In this document: one piece after another, positions 43,618 to 53,061 of the stretch
Numbering within the stretch: the stretch's first letter is position 1
How the letters are laid out: each line of letters begins with the position of its first letter
NCBI GenBank assembly: GCA_947174805.1
Contig: CAMWKH010000008.1
Location: 1 to 64,000 of the forward strand
Reading direction: 5' to 3'
Origin: an uncultured Roseburia sp.
GTDB lineage: Bacteria > Bacillota > Clostridia > Lachnospirales > Lachnospiraceae
Length of the DNA stretch: 64,000 nt
Notes under the pieces: generated by a model
The model's database searches: none
Told to the model about the DNA's origin: nothing
Seen by the model: the letters and a program-made list of their open reading frames with translations, nothing else
Position numbers and translations under genes: made by a program

Positions 43618-45623
43618 CATTAGCATTGGTGGGGAATCAGAATTGTGGAAAGACAACATTGTTTAATCAGCTCACAGGTTCCAACCAGCATGTGGGTAAT
43701 TTTCCCGGTGTGACAGTGGACCAGAAAACGGGGGTTATCCGGGGGGAGAAGAACTGCCAGGTGGTAGATTTGCCGGGGATTTACTCCTTAAGGCCCTACA
43801 CAAACGAGGAGATTGTCACCAGGGATTTTATCCTGAATCAAAAGCCCCAGGGGATTATCAATATTGTGGACGCCACAAATATTGAGAGGAATCTTTATCT
43901 CACCCTGCAGCTTTTGGAGATGGATATCCCGATGGTTTTGGCCCTTAATATGATGGATGAGGTGAGAAACAATAACGGCTCCATTGACGTGGCGGAAATG
44001 TCAAAGCGTTTAGGGATTCCGGTGATTCCAATCAGTGCCTCTAAGGACGAGGGGATAGAAGATTTGATATCTGCGATTCTACATGTCTCCGAAAAACGAA
44101 TCAAACCCAGAGTAAAAGATTTCTGTGAAAAAGGCCCGGTGCACCGGTGTATCCATGCCGTATCCCACCAGGTGGAGGACCATGCGGCAAATATCGGCAT
44201 GTCCCCCAGGTTTGCAGCCACAAAAATTGTGGAGGGGGATACGGATATCATAGAAAGACTTTCCTTGAGCCAAAATGAGTTTGAGATGATGGAGCACAGC
44301 GTGGAGGAGATGGAGACAGACCACTGTATGGACAGAAATGCGGCTCTGGCGGATATGCGGTATCAGTTTATTGAGAAGGTCTGTGATAAAACGGTGATCC
44401 GCTGCCAGGAGAGCAGGGAACATATCAGAAGCGTGAAAATTGACAGTGTCCTCACCAATAAATATCTGGCTATTCCCACGTTTATTGGGATTATGCTTTT
44501 GATTTTTTACCTTACCTTTAACGTGATTGGGGTGGTGTTAAGCGATTTTTTAAGCCTTGGCATAGACTGGGCGACAAATGTTGTGGACAATGCCCTGCGT
44601 ACATATAAGATTAACCCGGTAATGCACAGTCTGATTATTGACGGTATTTTTGCCGGGGTGGGTTCTGTCTTAAGCTTTCTCCCAATCATTGTGACCCTGT
44701 TTTTCTTTTTATCCATTCTGGAGGACTCCGGGTATATGGCCAGGGTGGCCTTTGTCATGGATAAACTTTTGAGAAAAATCGGGCTTTCCGGCAAGAGTTT
44801 TGTTCCCATGCTCATTGGCTTTGGGTGCAGCGTTCCGGCGGTGATGTCCTGCCGCACGTTAGCCTCCCAGAGGGACAGGAAAATGACCATACTTTTGGTG
44901 CCCTTTATCAGTTGTTCCGCAAAAATCCCCATTTACGGGGTGTTTGCGGCAGCCTTTTTTCCGGGAAATCCGGCCTTTATGATGCTTGCCCTTTACTGCC
45001 TGGGTATGGCGGTGGGGGTCGTGGCAGCCCTGCTATTAAACCGCACGGCATTTCGGGGCAATTCCATTCCCTTTGTGATGGAACTTCCCAACTACAGGCT
45101 ACCCTCGGTGAAAAGCGTGCTGCTCTTAATGTGGGATAAGGCAAAGGATTTTATCCAGAGGGCTTTTACTATTATTTTCCTGGCCACCATCGTTATCTGG
45201 TTTTTACAGACCTTTGACGCAAGATTTAATGTGGTAGGGGACAGGGGAGACAGCCTTCTTGCCATGCTGGGCAGGCTCATTGCACCGGTTTTTGTCCCTC
45301 TGGGATTTGGGGACTGGAGGATTTCTACCTCCCTTATCACCGGATTTTCCGCAAAGGAGGCGGTCATCAGCACCATGAGCATCCTGCTTGGCACAAATAC
45401 GGCAAAACTTGCCGGGGAATTGTCCGGGATGTTTACTTTATCCTCCGCCATCAGTTTTCTGGTTTTTACCCTTCTCTATACCCCCTGTGTGGCTGCAGTT
45501 GCGGCGATTAAAAGAGAGCTTGGGGGGAAGAGGCAGGCAGTGTTTGTGGTTGTGATGCAGTGCGTCCTGGCCTGGGTTGTGGCCTTTTTGGCGTATCGGC
45601 TGTGCCGGGCTGTTGGGTTGTGA
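43614..45623 (+). CDS. feoB: Ferrous iron transport protein B
   Basis: A GTP-driven Fe2+ uptake permease of 669 residues. The N-terminal G domain has G1 GNQNCGKTT, the FeoB-typical HVGNFPGVTV, G3 DLPGIYSL and G4 NMMD. A helical GDI-like spacer precedes a membrane domain with about eight segments and two Gate motifs (GFGCSVPAVMSCRTL; YTPCVAAVAAIKRELG). It is shorter than enterobacterial FeoB but typical for Clostridia. It is translationally coupled to feoA. Confidence 0.96.
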   Translation: MTLALVGNQNCGKTTLFNQLTGSNQHVGNFPGVTVDQKTGVIRGEKNCQVVDLPGIYSLRPYTNEEIVTRDFILNQKPQGIINIVDATNIERNLYLTLQLLEMDIPMVLALNMMDEVRNNNGSIDVAEMSKRLGIPVIPISASKDEGIEDLISAILHVSEKRIKPRVKDFCEKGPVHRCIHAVSHQVEDHAANIGMSPRFAATKIVEGDTDIIERLSLSQNEFEMMEHSVEEMETDHCMDRNAALADMRYQFIEKVCDKTVIRCQESREHIRSVKIDSVLTNKYLAIPTFIGIMLLIFYLTFNVIGVVLSDFLSLGIDWATNVVDNALRTYKINPVMHSLIIDGIFAGVGSVLSFLPIIVTLFFFLSILEDSGYMARVAFVMDKLLRKIGLSGKSFVPMLIGFGCSVPAVMSCRTLASQRDRKMTILLVPFISCSAKIPIYGVFAAAFFPGNPAFMMLALYCLGMAVGVVAALLLNRTAFRGNSIPFVMELPNYRLPSVKSVLLLMWDKAKDFIQRAFTIIFLATIVIWFLQTFDARFNVVGDRGDSLLAMLGRLIAPVFVPLGFGDWRISTSLITGFSAKEAVISTMSILLGTNTAKLAGELSGMFTLSSAISFLVFTLLYTPCVAAVAAIKRELGGKRQAVFVVVMQCVLAWVVAFLAYRLCRAVGL

Positions 45624-45684
45624 CCTTTCTGCGGCTTTGAGCTTTGGAGAAAAAAACAGTAAATGAAAGGTAAAATCTCCAAAG
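45623..45684 (+). other. Interleaved inverted repeats after feoB (possible pseudoknot)
   Basis: ACCTTTC (45623-45629) pairs with GAAAGGT (45665-45671), and CTTTGGAGA (45642-45650) pairs with TCTCCAAAG (45676-45684). The order A-B-A'-B' gives an H-type pseudoknot or two mutually exclusive hairpins at the feoB 3' end. No T run follows. Confidence 0.45.
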
Positions 45685-45690
45685 TCTCCC

Positions 45691-45722
45691 TTGCCGAAAC
45701 GTCCCGTTTTTGATAGTATAAT
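45691..45722 (+). promoter_or_regulatory. Possible gltX promoter
   Basis: TATAAT at 45717-45722 is a perfect -10. The best -35 is TTGCCG (45691-45696), at an unfavourable 20-bp spacing. I see no T-box in the 80-base leader. Confidence 0.4.
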
Positions 45723-45802
45723 ATGTGGCATTTGCAGTGGAACATGAAAATTCAAGGAACAGCTGCTTGCCGAAATTAATTCGATTGCAGAGGAGAGTTC
45801 AA

Positions 45803-47251
45803 ATGAGCAAAGTAAGGACAAGGTTTGCCCCCAGCCCTACGGGCAGAATGCATGTGGGAAATTTAAGGACGGCTCTATATGCCTATCTAATTGCCAAGCA
45901 TGAGGGCGGCGATTTTATTTTAAGAATAGAAGATACGGACCAGGAGCGCTATGTGGAGGGAGCGGTGGACATTATATACCGCACCCTGGAAAAGACAGGG
46001 CTTATCCACGATGAAGGGCCGGACAAGGACGGCGGAGCCGGGCCTTATGTCCAGAGCGAAAGGCAGGAGCAGGGAATCTACCTGGAATATGCAAAAAAAC
46101 TGATAGAAAAAGGGGAGGCATATTACTGCTTCTGTGACAAAGAGCGGCTGGAGAGCTTAAAACAGACCATTGCGGGGAAAGAGATTGTAATTTACGACAA
46201 GCACTGTCTGAATTTGAGCAAAGAAGAAGTACAGGCAAAGCTTGACGCCGGGGTGCCCTATGTTATCCGCCAGAATAACCCACGGACCGGGACGACCACT
46301 TTTATGGATGAGATTTATGGGGAAATTACAGTAAACAATGAGGAACTGGACGATATGATTCTCATAAAATCCGACGGTTATCCCACCTATAATTTTGCAA
46401 ATGTGGTGGACGACCACCTGATGGGGATTACCCATGTGGTGAGAGGGTGTGAGTACTTATCCTCCTCACCCAAATACAACCGTCTCTACGAAGCCTTTGG
46501 CTGGGAAGTTCCCGTCTATGTACACTGTCCCCTGATTACCAACGAAGACCATCAAAAACTCAGCAAGAGAAGCGGCCATTCTTCCTACGAGGATTTAATC
46601 GATCAGGGATTTTTAACGGAGGCAGTGATTAATTTTGTGGCCCTTTTGGGGTGGAGCCCCTCTGAGAACCGGGAGATTTACAGCCTGAAGGAGCTTGTGG
46701 AAGCCTTTGATTACCGCCATATGAGCAAATCCTCAGCGGTGTTTGATATTACAAAATTAAAGTGGATGAACGGGGAATACATGAAAGCCATGGATTTTGA
46801 AGATTTCTATCACATGGCAGAGCCCTATATGAAAGAAGTCATTACAAAGGAGCTGGATTTAAGGAAAATTGCAGCCATGGTTAAGACAAGGATTGAGATT
46901 TTCCCGGATATCCAAGGGCATATCGATTTCTTTGAGGAATTGCCGGAGTATGACACTTCCATGTACACCCACAAAAAAATGAAGACAAATGAGGAGACAA
47001 GCCTATCCGTATTAAAAGAAATCCTGCCCTTGTTGGAGGAACTTACGGATTACAGCAATGACGCCTTATATGAAGCGATTTCTGGCTTTGCAAAGGAAAA
47101 AGGATATAAAAACGGTTATGTGCTCTGGCCCATCCGCACAGCGGTTTCCGGCAAGCAGATGACCCCGGGAGGAGCCACGGAACTTATGGAGATTTTAGGC
47201 AAGGAAGAGTCTCTTCGGAGAATAGGCGCAGGCATTGAAAAACTCAGTTAA
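45803..47251 (+). CDS. gltX: Glutamate--tRNA ligase
   Basis: Class I synthetase of 482 residues. [17 protein letters not shown] holds the HIGH-type motif (His17), and HQKLSKRSG the KMSKS-type motif (Lys252). The C-terminal anticodon-binding domain ends [23 protein letters not shown] chose ATG 45803, with GAGGAGAG at 45790-45797; the frame is open to 45725, but those 78 bases lie downstream of a promoter-like element and lack family similarity. The absence of an adjacent glnS means it may also charge tRNA-Gln, as in most Clostridia; that is inference. Confidence 0.96.
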   Translation: MSKVRTRFAPSPTGRMHVGNLRTALYAYLIAKHEGGDFILRIEDTDQERYVEGAVDIIYRTLEKTGLIHDEGPDKDGGAGPYVQSERQEQGIYLEYAKKLIEKGEAYYCFCDKERLESLKQTIAGKEIVIYDKHCLNLSKEEVQAKLDAGVPYVIRQNNPRTGTTTFMDEIYGEITVNNEELDDMILIKSDGYPTYNFANVVDDHLMGITHVVRGCEYLSSSPKYNRLYEAFGWEVPVYVHCPLITNEDHQKLSKRSGHSSYEDLIDQGFLTEAVINFVALLGWSPSENREIYSLKELVEAFDYRHMSKSSAVFDITKLKWMNGEYMKAMDFEDFYHMAEPYMKEVITKELDLRKIAAMVKTRIEIFPDIQGHIDFFEELPEYDTSMYTHKKMKTNEETSLSVLKEILPLLEELTDYSNDALYEAISGFAKEKGYKNGYVLWPIRTAVSGKQMTPGGATELMEILGKEESLRRIGAGIEKLS

Positions 47252-47265
47252 GAGATGTGGAAATT

Positions 47266-49098
47266 ATGGGACAAAAGTTAAATGAAGGCCAGCTTCAGGC
47301 AGTCTGCCATGGAGACGGCCCAGTGATGGTGCTTGCCGGGCCCGGCTCCGGCAAGACCACCGTGATTACAAGGAGAATAGAATATCTGATAAGAAAGAGA
47401 GGGGTTGACCCCTCCCATATTCTGGTGATTACATTTACAAAAGCGGCGGCAGGGGAGATGAAGCAGCGTTTCTTAGGGCGGATGCCAAGGGAGGGAGGCG
47501 CTGTGACTTTCGGCACTTTCCATGCCGTATTTTTTATGATATTAAAACATGCCTATCACTTTCAGGGCGACAGCGTGATAAAAGAGGAAGAAAAGCTTCG
47601 TTGGATGCGGGAAACGGTACATTCCATGAGACTTGACTGTGAGGATGAGAATGAGTTTGTCCAGAACATTTTAGGGGAAATCAGCCTGGTGAAAAATACG
47701 GGGATAGACCTTTCCCACTATTATTCCATTTCCTGCGGCAGAGAAGTATTTTTGCAGGTGTACAGAGAATATCAAAACTTTTTAAAAAAATATAGAAAGA
47801 TAGATTTTGACGATATGCTGGTGTACACCTATGAGCTCTTTTCCCAGAGAGAAGATATTCTCTCGGCCTGGCGGAAGAAATATCAATATATTTTAATTGA
47901 CGAATTCCAGGATGTGAACCAGCTGCAGTACGATATTGTCCGGATGCTTGCACAGCCGGGGAATAATCTCTTTGTGGTGGGGGATGATGACCAGTCCATC
48001 TACCGCTTTCGGGGAGCCAGGCCGGAAATCATGCTTCACATGCCGGAACAGTACAGAAATCTATCGATTGTTAAATTGAAAGTTAATTATAGATGCCCCA
48101 GCCAGGTGGTGGAGATTGCCTCCCGGATTATCGATAATAATAAAGAAAGATTTGAAAAAGAAATATGTGCCAGTAAAATAAAGGAAAATGCAGTGACATT
48201 TGAACTTTTTGACAGGGTGGGACAGGAAAACGAAAAGTTATTGCAGCGTTTAAGAACTCAAAATATTCCTTTAAATAAAACGGCTGTATTGTTTCGGACT
48301 AATCTCCAGGCAAGACCTCTGATGGAAAAACTGTTGGAGTATAACATTCCATTTACCGCAAAGGATAAGGTGCCGAATCTGTACGAGCACTGGATTGCAA
48401 AGGACATGTATGCCTATATCAGAATTGCCCAGGGAAGCCGCAGGAGAAGAGATTTTCTTATGATTATGAACCGCCCCAAACGGTATCTGAGCAGGGAGAG
48501 CCTTACGGATGAGACGGTGGCCTTTGATGTGTGGCAGAATTTTTACAGTGAACAGTCCTGGATGATGGACCGCATTGATAAACTGTGGCAGGACATAAAC
48601 ACCATAAAATCCCTAAGGCCTTTTGCCGCTTTAAACTATATCCGCAAAGCCGTGGGATATGACGACTTTTTAAGAGAATACGCCGAATATCGGAATATCA
48701 GGGAGGATGAGCTCTTTGGGGTGATGGAAGAGCTGCAGGAGAGCACAAGAGGTTTTGTGTCATTTCAGGACTGGTTTTTGCACATTGAGAAGTATAAGAG
48801 AGAGACAGAGCAGATGTGGGAGAAAAATCAGGAGAACAAAGATGCCCTGACTCTGGCCACATTTCACAGCGCCAAGGGATTGGAGTTTGACTGTGTTCAT
48901 ATCGTGGAAGTAAACGAGGGGATTACCCCGTACAAAAAGGCCTCCCTACTCCCCGAGATGGAGGAGGAGAGGCGGATGTTTTATGTGGCTCTCACCAGGG
49001 CGAGAGAGGAACTCCACTTGTATGCGGTAAAATATTACAACAACCATGAGACAGAGTTGTCCCGGTTTCTTTATGAGGCAAGAAAAAAGGAGGAGTAA
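47266..49098 (+). CDS. UvrD/PcrA-like superfamily 1 DNA helicase
   Basis: A 3'-5' helicase of 610 residues, shorter than PcrA (about 730). All SF1 motifs are present: I AGPGSGKTT, Ia TFTKAAAGEM, II LIDEFQDVN, III GDDDQSIYRFRGA, IV VNYRCP, V TFHSAKGLEF, VI EERRMFYVALTRAREEL. The C-terminal RNA polymerase-binding tail of PcrA is missing, so it is probably a UvrD-like paralogue. ATG 47266 gives the usual KLNEGQLQAV start; GTG 47257 is an alternative, and the ribosome site is weak for both. It lies 14 bases after gltX. Confidence 0.92.
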   Translation: MGQKLNEGQLQAVCHGDGPVMVLAGPGSGKTTVITRRIEYLIRKRGVDPSHILVITFTKAAAGEMKQRFLGRMPREGGAVTFGTFHAVFFMILKHAYHFQGDSVIKEEEKLRWMRETVHSMRLDCEDENEFVQNILGEISLVKNTGIDLSHYYSISCGREVFLQVYREYQNFLKKYRKIDFDDMLVYTYELFSQREDILSAWRKKYQYILIDEFQDVNQLQYDIVRMLAQPGNNLFVVGDDDQSIYRFRGARPEIMLHMPEQYRNLSIVKLKVNYRCPSQVVEIASRIIDNNKERFEKEICASKIKENAVTFELFDRVGQENEKLLQRLRTQNIPLNKTAVLFRTNLQARPLMEKLLEYNIPFTAKDKVPNLYEHWIAKDMYAYIRIAQGSRRRRDFLMIMNRPKRYLSRESLTDETVAFDVWQNFYSEQSWMMDRIDKLWQDINTIKSLRPFAALNYIRKAVGYDDFLREYAEYRNIREDELFGVMEELQESTRGFVSFQDWFLHIEKYKRETEQMWEKNQENKDALTLATFHSAKGLEFDCVHIVEVNEGITPYKKASLLPEMEEERRMFYVALTRAREELHLYAVKYYNNHETELSRFLYEARKKEE

Positions 49099-49099
49099 A

Positions 49100-49405
49100 T
49101 TAATCCTCCTCCCACTCTGCTTCGTCCAACAGCTCGTCGAAACGTTCTTCCACAGCTTCGTATTCATCGTCATTGTCAATATTTTCCAGGGAGGGATTCC
49201 CCTCTTCATCCTCAAAATACCGGTAGGTGTAAACCGTGCCCTCCTGGTTGGGATTCCCATGGTCATCTAAGGGTAATAGAGCAATGTAATCCTGGCCTTT
49301 CACCTCAAAAATCGTTAAAATTTCGCATTCCACCTGGGAACCGTCGTCCATATCAAGGGTTACAAGAATATCGTCCTGGTCATTTTTATTATCGGGTTTT
49401 GCCAT
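49100..49405 (-). CDS. DUF1292 family protein (YrzB-like)
   Basis: A 101-residue, very acidic protein on the minus strand. The DUF1292 core is visible: ILVTLDMDDGSQVECEILTIFEVKGQDYIALLPL, then VYTYRYFEDEEG. The acidic tail ends in DEAEWEED. The function is unknown; in many Firmicutes it is encoded near yrrK/ruvX. AAAGGAGG precedes the ATG at 49405. It is convergent with the helicase gene, stop to stop within 2 bases, and has its own promoter (49461-49489). Confidence 0.92.
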   Translation of the reverse strand: MAKPDNKNDQDDILVTLDMDDGSQVECEILTIFEVKGQDYIALLPLDDHGNPNQEGTVYTYRYFEDEEGNPSLENIDNDDEYEAVEERFDELLDEAEWEED

Positions 49406-49460
49406 AAGCGGCCTCCTTTTCTAAAAATATCCTGACAGGTTCTACATTATTTCTAATTAA

Positions 49461-49489
49461 ATAGTAACAGGGACATGGAAAAAAGTCAA
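49461..49489 (-). promoter_or_regulatory. Promoter of the DUF1292 gene
   Basis: On the minus strand: TTGACT (49489-49484), 17 bp, TACTAT (49466-49461), followed by a leader of about 50 bases. Confidence 0.7.
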
Positions 49490-49505
49490 TGCATGAAGAA
49501 AAATA

Positions 49506-49534
49506 TATACAAATGTGGAAAAAAAAGCTATAAT
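49506..49534 (+). promoter_or_regulatory. Possible promoter of the GH13-like gene
   Basis: TATACA (49506-49511), 17 bp, TATAAT (49529-49534). The -10 is perfect; the -35 matches only in part. Confidence 0.45.
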
Positions 49535-49604
49535 ATAACAGAGTGAGGCTAGTTGAGAGCGCAGAATTAATAGTTTTCTCTGTGTACAAGAAGGAAAAGG
49601 CGGG

Positions 49605-51473
49605 ATGACCATGGAGTATAACGTAAAAAAAGGTGACTTTTCACCAATCGGAGCAGTAAAGGGAAAGGGGTTTGTAAATTTTTGCATCGAGTGCAGAAGG
49701 GAGTCGGAGTGTGCTATTCTTTTTTATTCCCGGGAAAAATCCGGGAATAAAGTGCGGGTTTTGGTGCCGGAGGAATACAGCAGGGGGAATCTCCGGGCGG
49801 TAAAAGTATATGGGGCAGACATGGAAGCGTATGATTATACGTTTGAGATAGACGGAGCCGAGATTTTAGACCCATATGCCAGGCGTATTGTGGGAAGAGA
49901 GGCCTGGGCAGATGAGAAGAGAGTAGAATTTGTGGGCAGGGGCTTAAAGTGCAGGATGGAGAGCCAGGGGTTTTCCTGGCGCAGCGACAAGGAGGTCAAT
50001 ATAGCCAGGAGAGACATGGTGCTCTACAAACTCCATGTCCGGGGATTTACAAAGGGTCTGCCGGACCATGTGCCGGACAGAGGGACGTTTCGTGGGTTTA
50101 CCAGAAGAATTCCCTATTTAAAATCACTGGGAGTAACCACAGTGGAATTTATGCCGGTGTACGAATTTGAGGAATTGGAGAGATTGGAGTCACCGGAACT
50201 TCCGGAATACCTGGAATGGAAGGAAAAAAAGACGGACATTATCAAAAAGCCCAACAGGAAGCAGGAATATAAGATTAATTTTTGGGGATATGGGCCGGGG
50301 ATGTATTTTGCGCCAAAAGCTTCTTATGCCGCCACGGAAAATCCGGTGGCGGAGTTTAAGGACTGTGTGATGAAACTCCACAAAAATGATATGGAGTGTA
50401 TTTTGGAGATGGACTTTCCCCAGGGGACCAGCCATGGCTTAATTCTGAAAGCCCTGCATTACTGGGTGGAGGAGTATCATGTGGATGGATTTCATCTTCA
50501 GGGGGAAAATATACCCTTACAGTTGATTTTGGAGGACCCGTATCTGGGCAGGACGAAAATATTTTACAGAAATATTCCCAAACATTTTATTCCCCAGGAG
50601 GAGGCGGAGTATCCCAGATGTTTTGTGGATTCCGACGAATTCCTCTACCCTGCAAGAAAGCTGTTAAACGGCATAAACGGCAATATATGGGAACTGGCGG
50701 ACCAGATGAAAAAACAGGACGATAAGCTGGGATATGTAAATTATATCTGTGATAACAACGGATTTACCCTGGCGGACCTTTTTACCTATGACTTAAAGCA
50801 CAATGAGGCTAACGGGGAAAATAACCAGGACGGGATGGACTGGAATTACAGCAGCAACTGCGGGGTGGAAGGGGATACCACCAGCCGGAACGTGTTGAAA
50901 ATCCGGGACAGGAAAATGAAAAATGCCATTGCCATGCTGTTTTTATCCCAGGGTGTGCCTATGCTTATGGCGGGGGATGAGGACGGCAATTCCCAGGGAG
51001 GCAACAACAATGTATACTGCCAGGACAATGCAGTGGGATATAAGGACTGGAAACAGGGCAAGAACTCAAAAGAATTTTTAAGATTTGTAAAAAGTATGGC
51101 GGCATTCAGGAAAGAACATGCTGTACTGCGAAGGGAAAAGCCCATGCAGTTAAGCGATTACCGCTCCTACGGGTTTCCGGATCTATCTTATCATGAGGAA
51201 CAGCCCTGGATTTCCCCCTGGTTTCTAAACAGAAGGGCATTGGGAATTATGTACTGCGGGAAGTATGCGGAGGAAGATGAAAATATTTATATTGGATTTA
51301 ACTTTTCGGATTTCCGTAAAAAATTATCATTTCCAAAAGAAAAACGAAGGAGAAAATGGCATCTGCATATGGATACCAGCAGCAGACAGGCATTTTTATC
51401 CACACCTGTGGTGGTATCGGAGACTTTTTATATTTTAGAGCCTCAAAGTGTCTGTATTTTAATCGGAAAATAA
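49605..51473 (+). CDS. GlgX/isoamylase-type GH13 protein lacking catalytic residues
   Basis: A 622-residue homologue of glycogen-debranching enzymes: N-terminal beta domain (CBM48/E-set-like, 1-110), then a TIM barrel starting VLYKLHVRGFTKG. The catalytic positions are changed. Region II reads VDGFHLQ, with Gln299 where the nucleophile Asp belongs and His297 for the usual Arg. Region III has no AEPWD-type Glu (aligned YRNIP). Region IV reads NNGFTLADL with Asn384-Asn385 in place of His-Asp. Region I also lacks Asp and His. Flanking KHNEANGENNQDG is intact. I predict a non-hydrolytic carbohydrate-binding or scaffold protein. ATG 49605 or 49611 is the start. Confidence 0.85.
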   Translation: MTMEYNVKKGDFSPIGAVKGKGFVNFCIECRRESECAILFYSREKSGNKVRVLVPEEYSRGNLRAVKVYGADMEAYDYTFEIDGAEILDPYARRIVGREAWADEKRVEFVGRGLKCRMESQGFSWRSDKEVNIARRDMVLYKLHVRGFTKGLPDHVPDRGTFRGFTRRIPYLKSLGVTTVEFMPVYEFEELERLESPELPEYLEWKEKKTDIIKKPNRKQEYKINFWGYGPGMYFAPKASYAATENPVAEFKDCVMKLHKNDMECILEMDFPQGTSHGLILKALHYWVEEYHVDGFHLQGENIPLQLILEDPYLGRTKIFYRNIPKHFIPQEEAEYPRCFVDSDEFLYPARKLLNGINGNIWELADQMKKQDDKLGYVNYICDNNGFTLADLFTYDLKHNEANGENNQDGMDWNYSSNCGVEGDTTSRNVLKIRDRKMKNAIAMLFLSQGVPMLMAGDEDGNSQGGNNNVYCQDNAVGYKDWKQGKNSKEFLRFVKSMAAFRKEHAVLRREKPMQLSDYRSYGFPDLSYHEEQPWISPWFLNRRALGIMYCGKYAEEDENIYIGFNFSDFRKKLSFPKEKRRRKWHLHMDTSSRQAFLSTPVVVSETFYILEPQSVCILIGK

Positions 51474-51490
51474 AATGGGCAGGTAATAAC

Positions 51491-52024
51491 ATGAAGGCAT
51501 GGAAACATTTAAAGACAATTCTGCACCACAAGGCTCTGGTGAGAGAGGGATGTTTTAAAGTGGGGCTGTACCGCCAGGGACTGTTCCACGATATGTCCAA
51601 GTATTCCCCCACAGAGTTTTTTGTGGGGTGCAGGTATTTCCAGGGGGATAAAAGCCCCAACAATGCGGAGCGGGCAAAAAAAGGCTACTCCGCCGCCTGG
51701 CTGCACCATAAGGGCAGAAACAAGCATCATCTGGAATACTGGATTGACTATTCTGTGGATAAAGATATTATGACAGGCATGAAAATGCCGGTGAACTATG
51801 TGGTGGAGATGTTTATTGACCGCATGTCGGCCAGTAAAAATTATCAGAAAGACAAATATACGGACAGAAGCCCCCTGGAGTATTTTGAAAGAGGCAGAGG
51901 GCATTATATGATGCATCCGGAGACGGAGGCTCTTTTGGAAAAGCTTTTAGTGATGCTGGCAGAGCAGGGGGAGAAGGCGACATTTGAGTATATACGCCGA
52001 AAAGTTTTGAAAAATAAAAAATGA
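51491..52024 (+). CDS. DUF5662 family protein
   Basis: A 177-residue His-rich soluble protein. It matches DUF5662, with a pattern of conserved histidines and acids: HHKALVREGC, GLFHDMSKYSPTEF, AWLHHKGRNKHHLEYW, then VEMFIDRMSASKNY. The HD (in FHDMSK) and HHK clusters suggest a metal site like that of HD-domain hydrolases, but no activity is known. I chose ATG 51491, with AGGT just upstream; the in-frame ATG at 51356 lies inside the previous gene. It starts 17 bases after the GH13-like gene and ends 21 before trpS. Confidence 0.85.
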   Translation: MKAWKHLKTILHHKALVREGCFKVGLYRQGLFHDMSKYSPTEFFVGCRYFQGDKSPNNAERAKKGYSAAWLHHKGRNKHHLEYWIDYSVDKDIMTGMKMPVNYVVEMFIDRMSASKNYQKDKYTDRSPLEYFERGRGHYMMHPETEALLEKLLVMLAEQGEKATFEYIRRKVLKNKK

Positions 52025-52045
52025 TTTAAGAAAAGAGGAAAAGAA

Positions 52046-53053
52046 ATGCTTGGTGACAAGAAAATTTTATACAGCGGAATGCAGGCCACAGGGACCCTGA
52101 CTTTGGGGAATTACCTTGGGGCGTTAAAAAACTGGGTAAGGCTGAACGAGGAATACGAGTGTTTGTATGGGGTGATGGACCTCCACTCCCTTACGGTAAG
52201 GCAGGAGCCGGCGGAATTTCGGAAAAATGCCAGGTCTTTATATGCCCTCTATGTGGCGGCAGGCCTTGACCCGGAGAAAAACTGTATCTATTTTCAGTCC
52301 CATGTGTCCGGACATGCGGAACTCAGCTGGATTTTAGGGTGTTTTACCTATATGGGGGAATTAAACCGCATGACCCAGTTTAAAGACAAGGCGGCAAAAC
52401 ATGCGGACAATATCAACGCAGGGCTCTATACCTATCCTGTGCTCATGGCGTCGGATATTCTTTTATACCAGTCCGATGTGGTGCCTGTGGGTGTGGACCA
52501 GAAACAGCATCTGGAAATCACCAGGGACATTGCCCAGAGATTTAACGCCATCTACGGGGATGTATTTACCGTTCCCGAGGCTTATATCCCAAAAACCGGG
52601 GCAAAAATCATGAGCCTTCAGGAGCCGGAAAAGAAAATGTCAAAATCAGACGAAAATGCCAATGCAACTATCTATCTCTTAGATGAAAAAGATGCCATTA
52701 TCCGGAAATTTAAACGGGCCGTGACAGATTCCGGCAGCGAAGTTCGCTATGCCCCGGAGGAAAAGCCCGGTGTCAGCAATCTTATGGAAATTTATGGATG
52801 TGTCACTGGAAAAAGCCATGAGGAGATAGAGAAAGATTTTGCCGGAAAAGGGTACGGGGAATTTAAAATGGCAGCGGGTGAAGCGGTGGCAGCAAATCTC
52901 GCTCCCCTGCAGGCAAAGTACAAAGAGCTTATGGCGGACAAAGCATATATTGATTCCATGATTAAAAGTAACGATGAGAAGGCCCAGTATTATGCCAATA
53001 AAACCTTGCGGAAAGTGCAAAAAAAGGTGGGGCTTACAGAGAGAATCCGATAA
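52046..53053 (+). CDS. trpS: Tryptophan--tRNA ligase
   Basis: Class I synthetase of 335 residues. TGTLTLGNYLGAL carries the HIGH-type motif as TLGN, YSGMQATG precedes it, and the KMSKS motif is exact (Lys197). PVGVDQKQHLEITRDIA and YPVLMASDILLY are family signatures. ATG 52046 has AAGAGGAAAAG upstream. No T-box precedes it; it appears to be transcribed with the preceding genes. Confidence 0.96.
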   Translation: MLGDKKILYSGMQATGTLTLGNYLGALKNWVRLNEEYECLYGVMDLHSLTVRQEPAEFRKNARSLYALYVAAGLDPEKNCIYFQSHVSGHAELSWILGCFTYMGELNRMTQFKDKAAKHADNINAGLYTYPVLMASDILLYQSDVVPVGVDQKQHLEITRDIAQRFNAIYGDVFTVPEAYIPKTGAKIMSLQEPEKKMSKSDENANATIYLLDEKDAIIRKFKRAVTDSGSEVRYAPEEKPGVSNLMEIYGCVTGKSHEEIEKDFAGKGYGEFKMAAGEAVAANLAPLQAKYKELMADKAYIDSMIKSNDEKAQYYANKTLRKVQKKVGLTERIR

Positions 53054-53061
53054 AACCCAAA

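Noticed and set aside
45725-45802. N-terminal extension of GltX
   Set aside because: It begins only a few bases after a perfect -10 element and lacks family similarity; ATG 45803 has a good ribosome site.
45691-45802. T-box leader for gltX
   Set aside because: The leader of about 80 bases is too short and shows no T-box sequence or terminator hairpin.
51356-51490. Earlier start for the DUF5662 gene
   Set aside because: It would overlap the end of the GH13-like gene in another frame and has no ribosome site; ATG 51491 fits.
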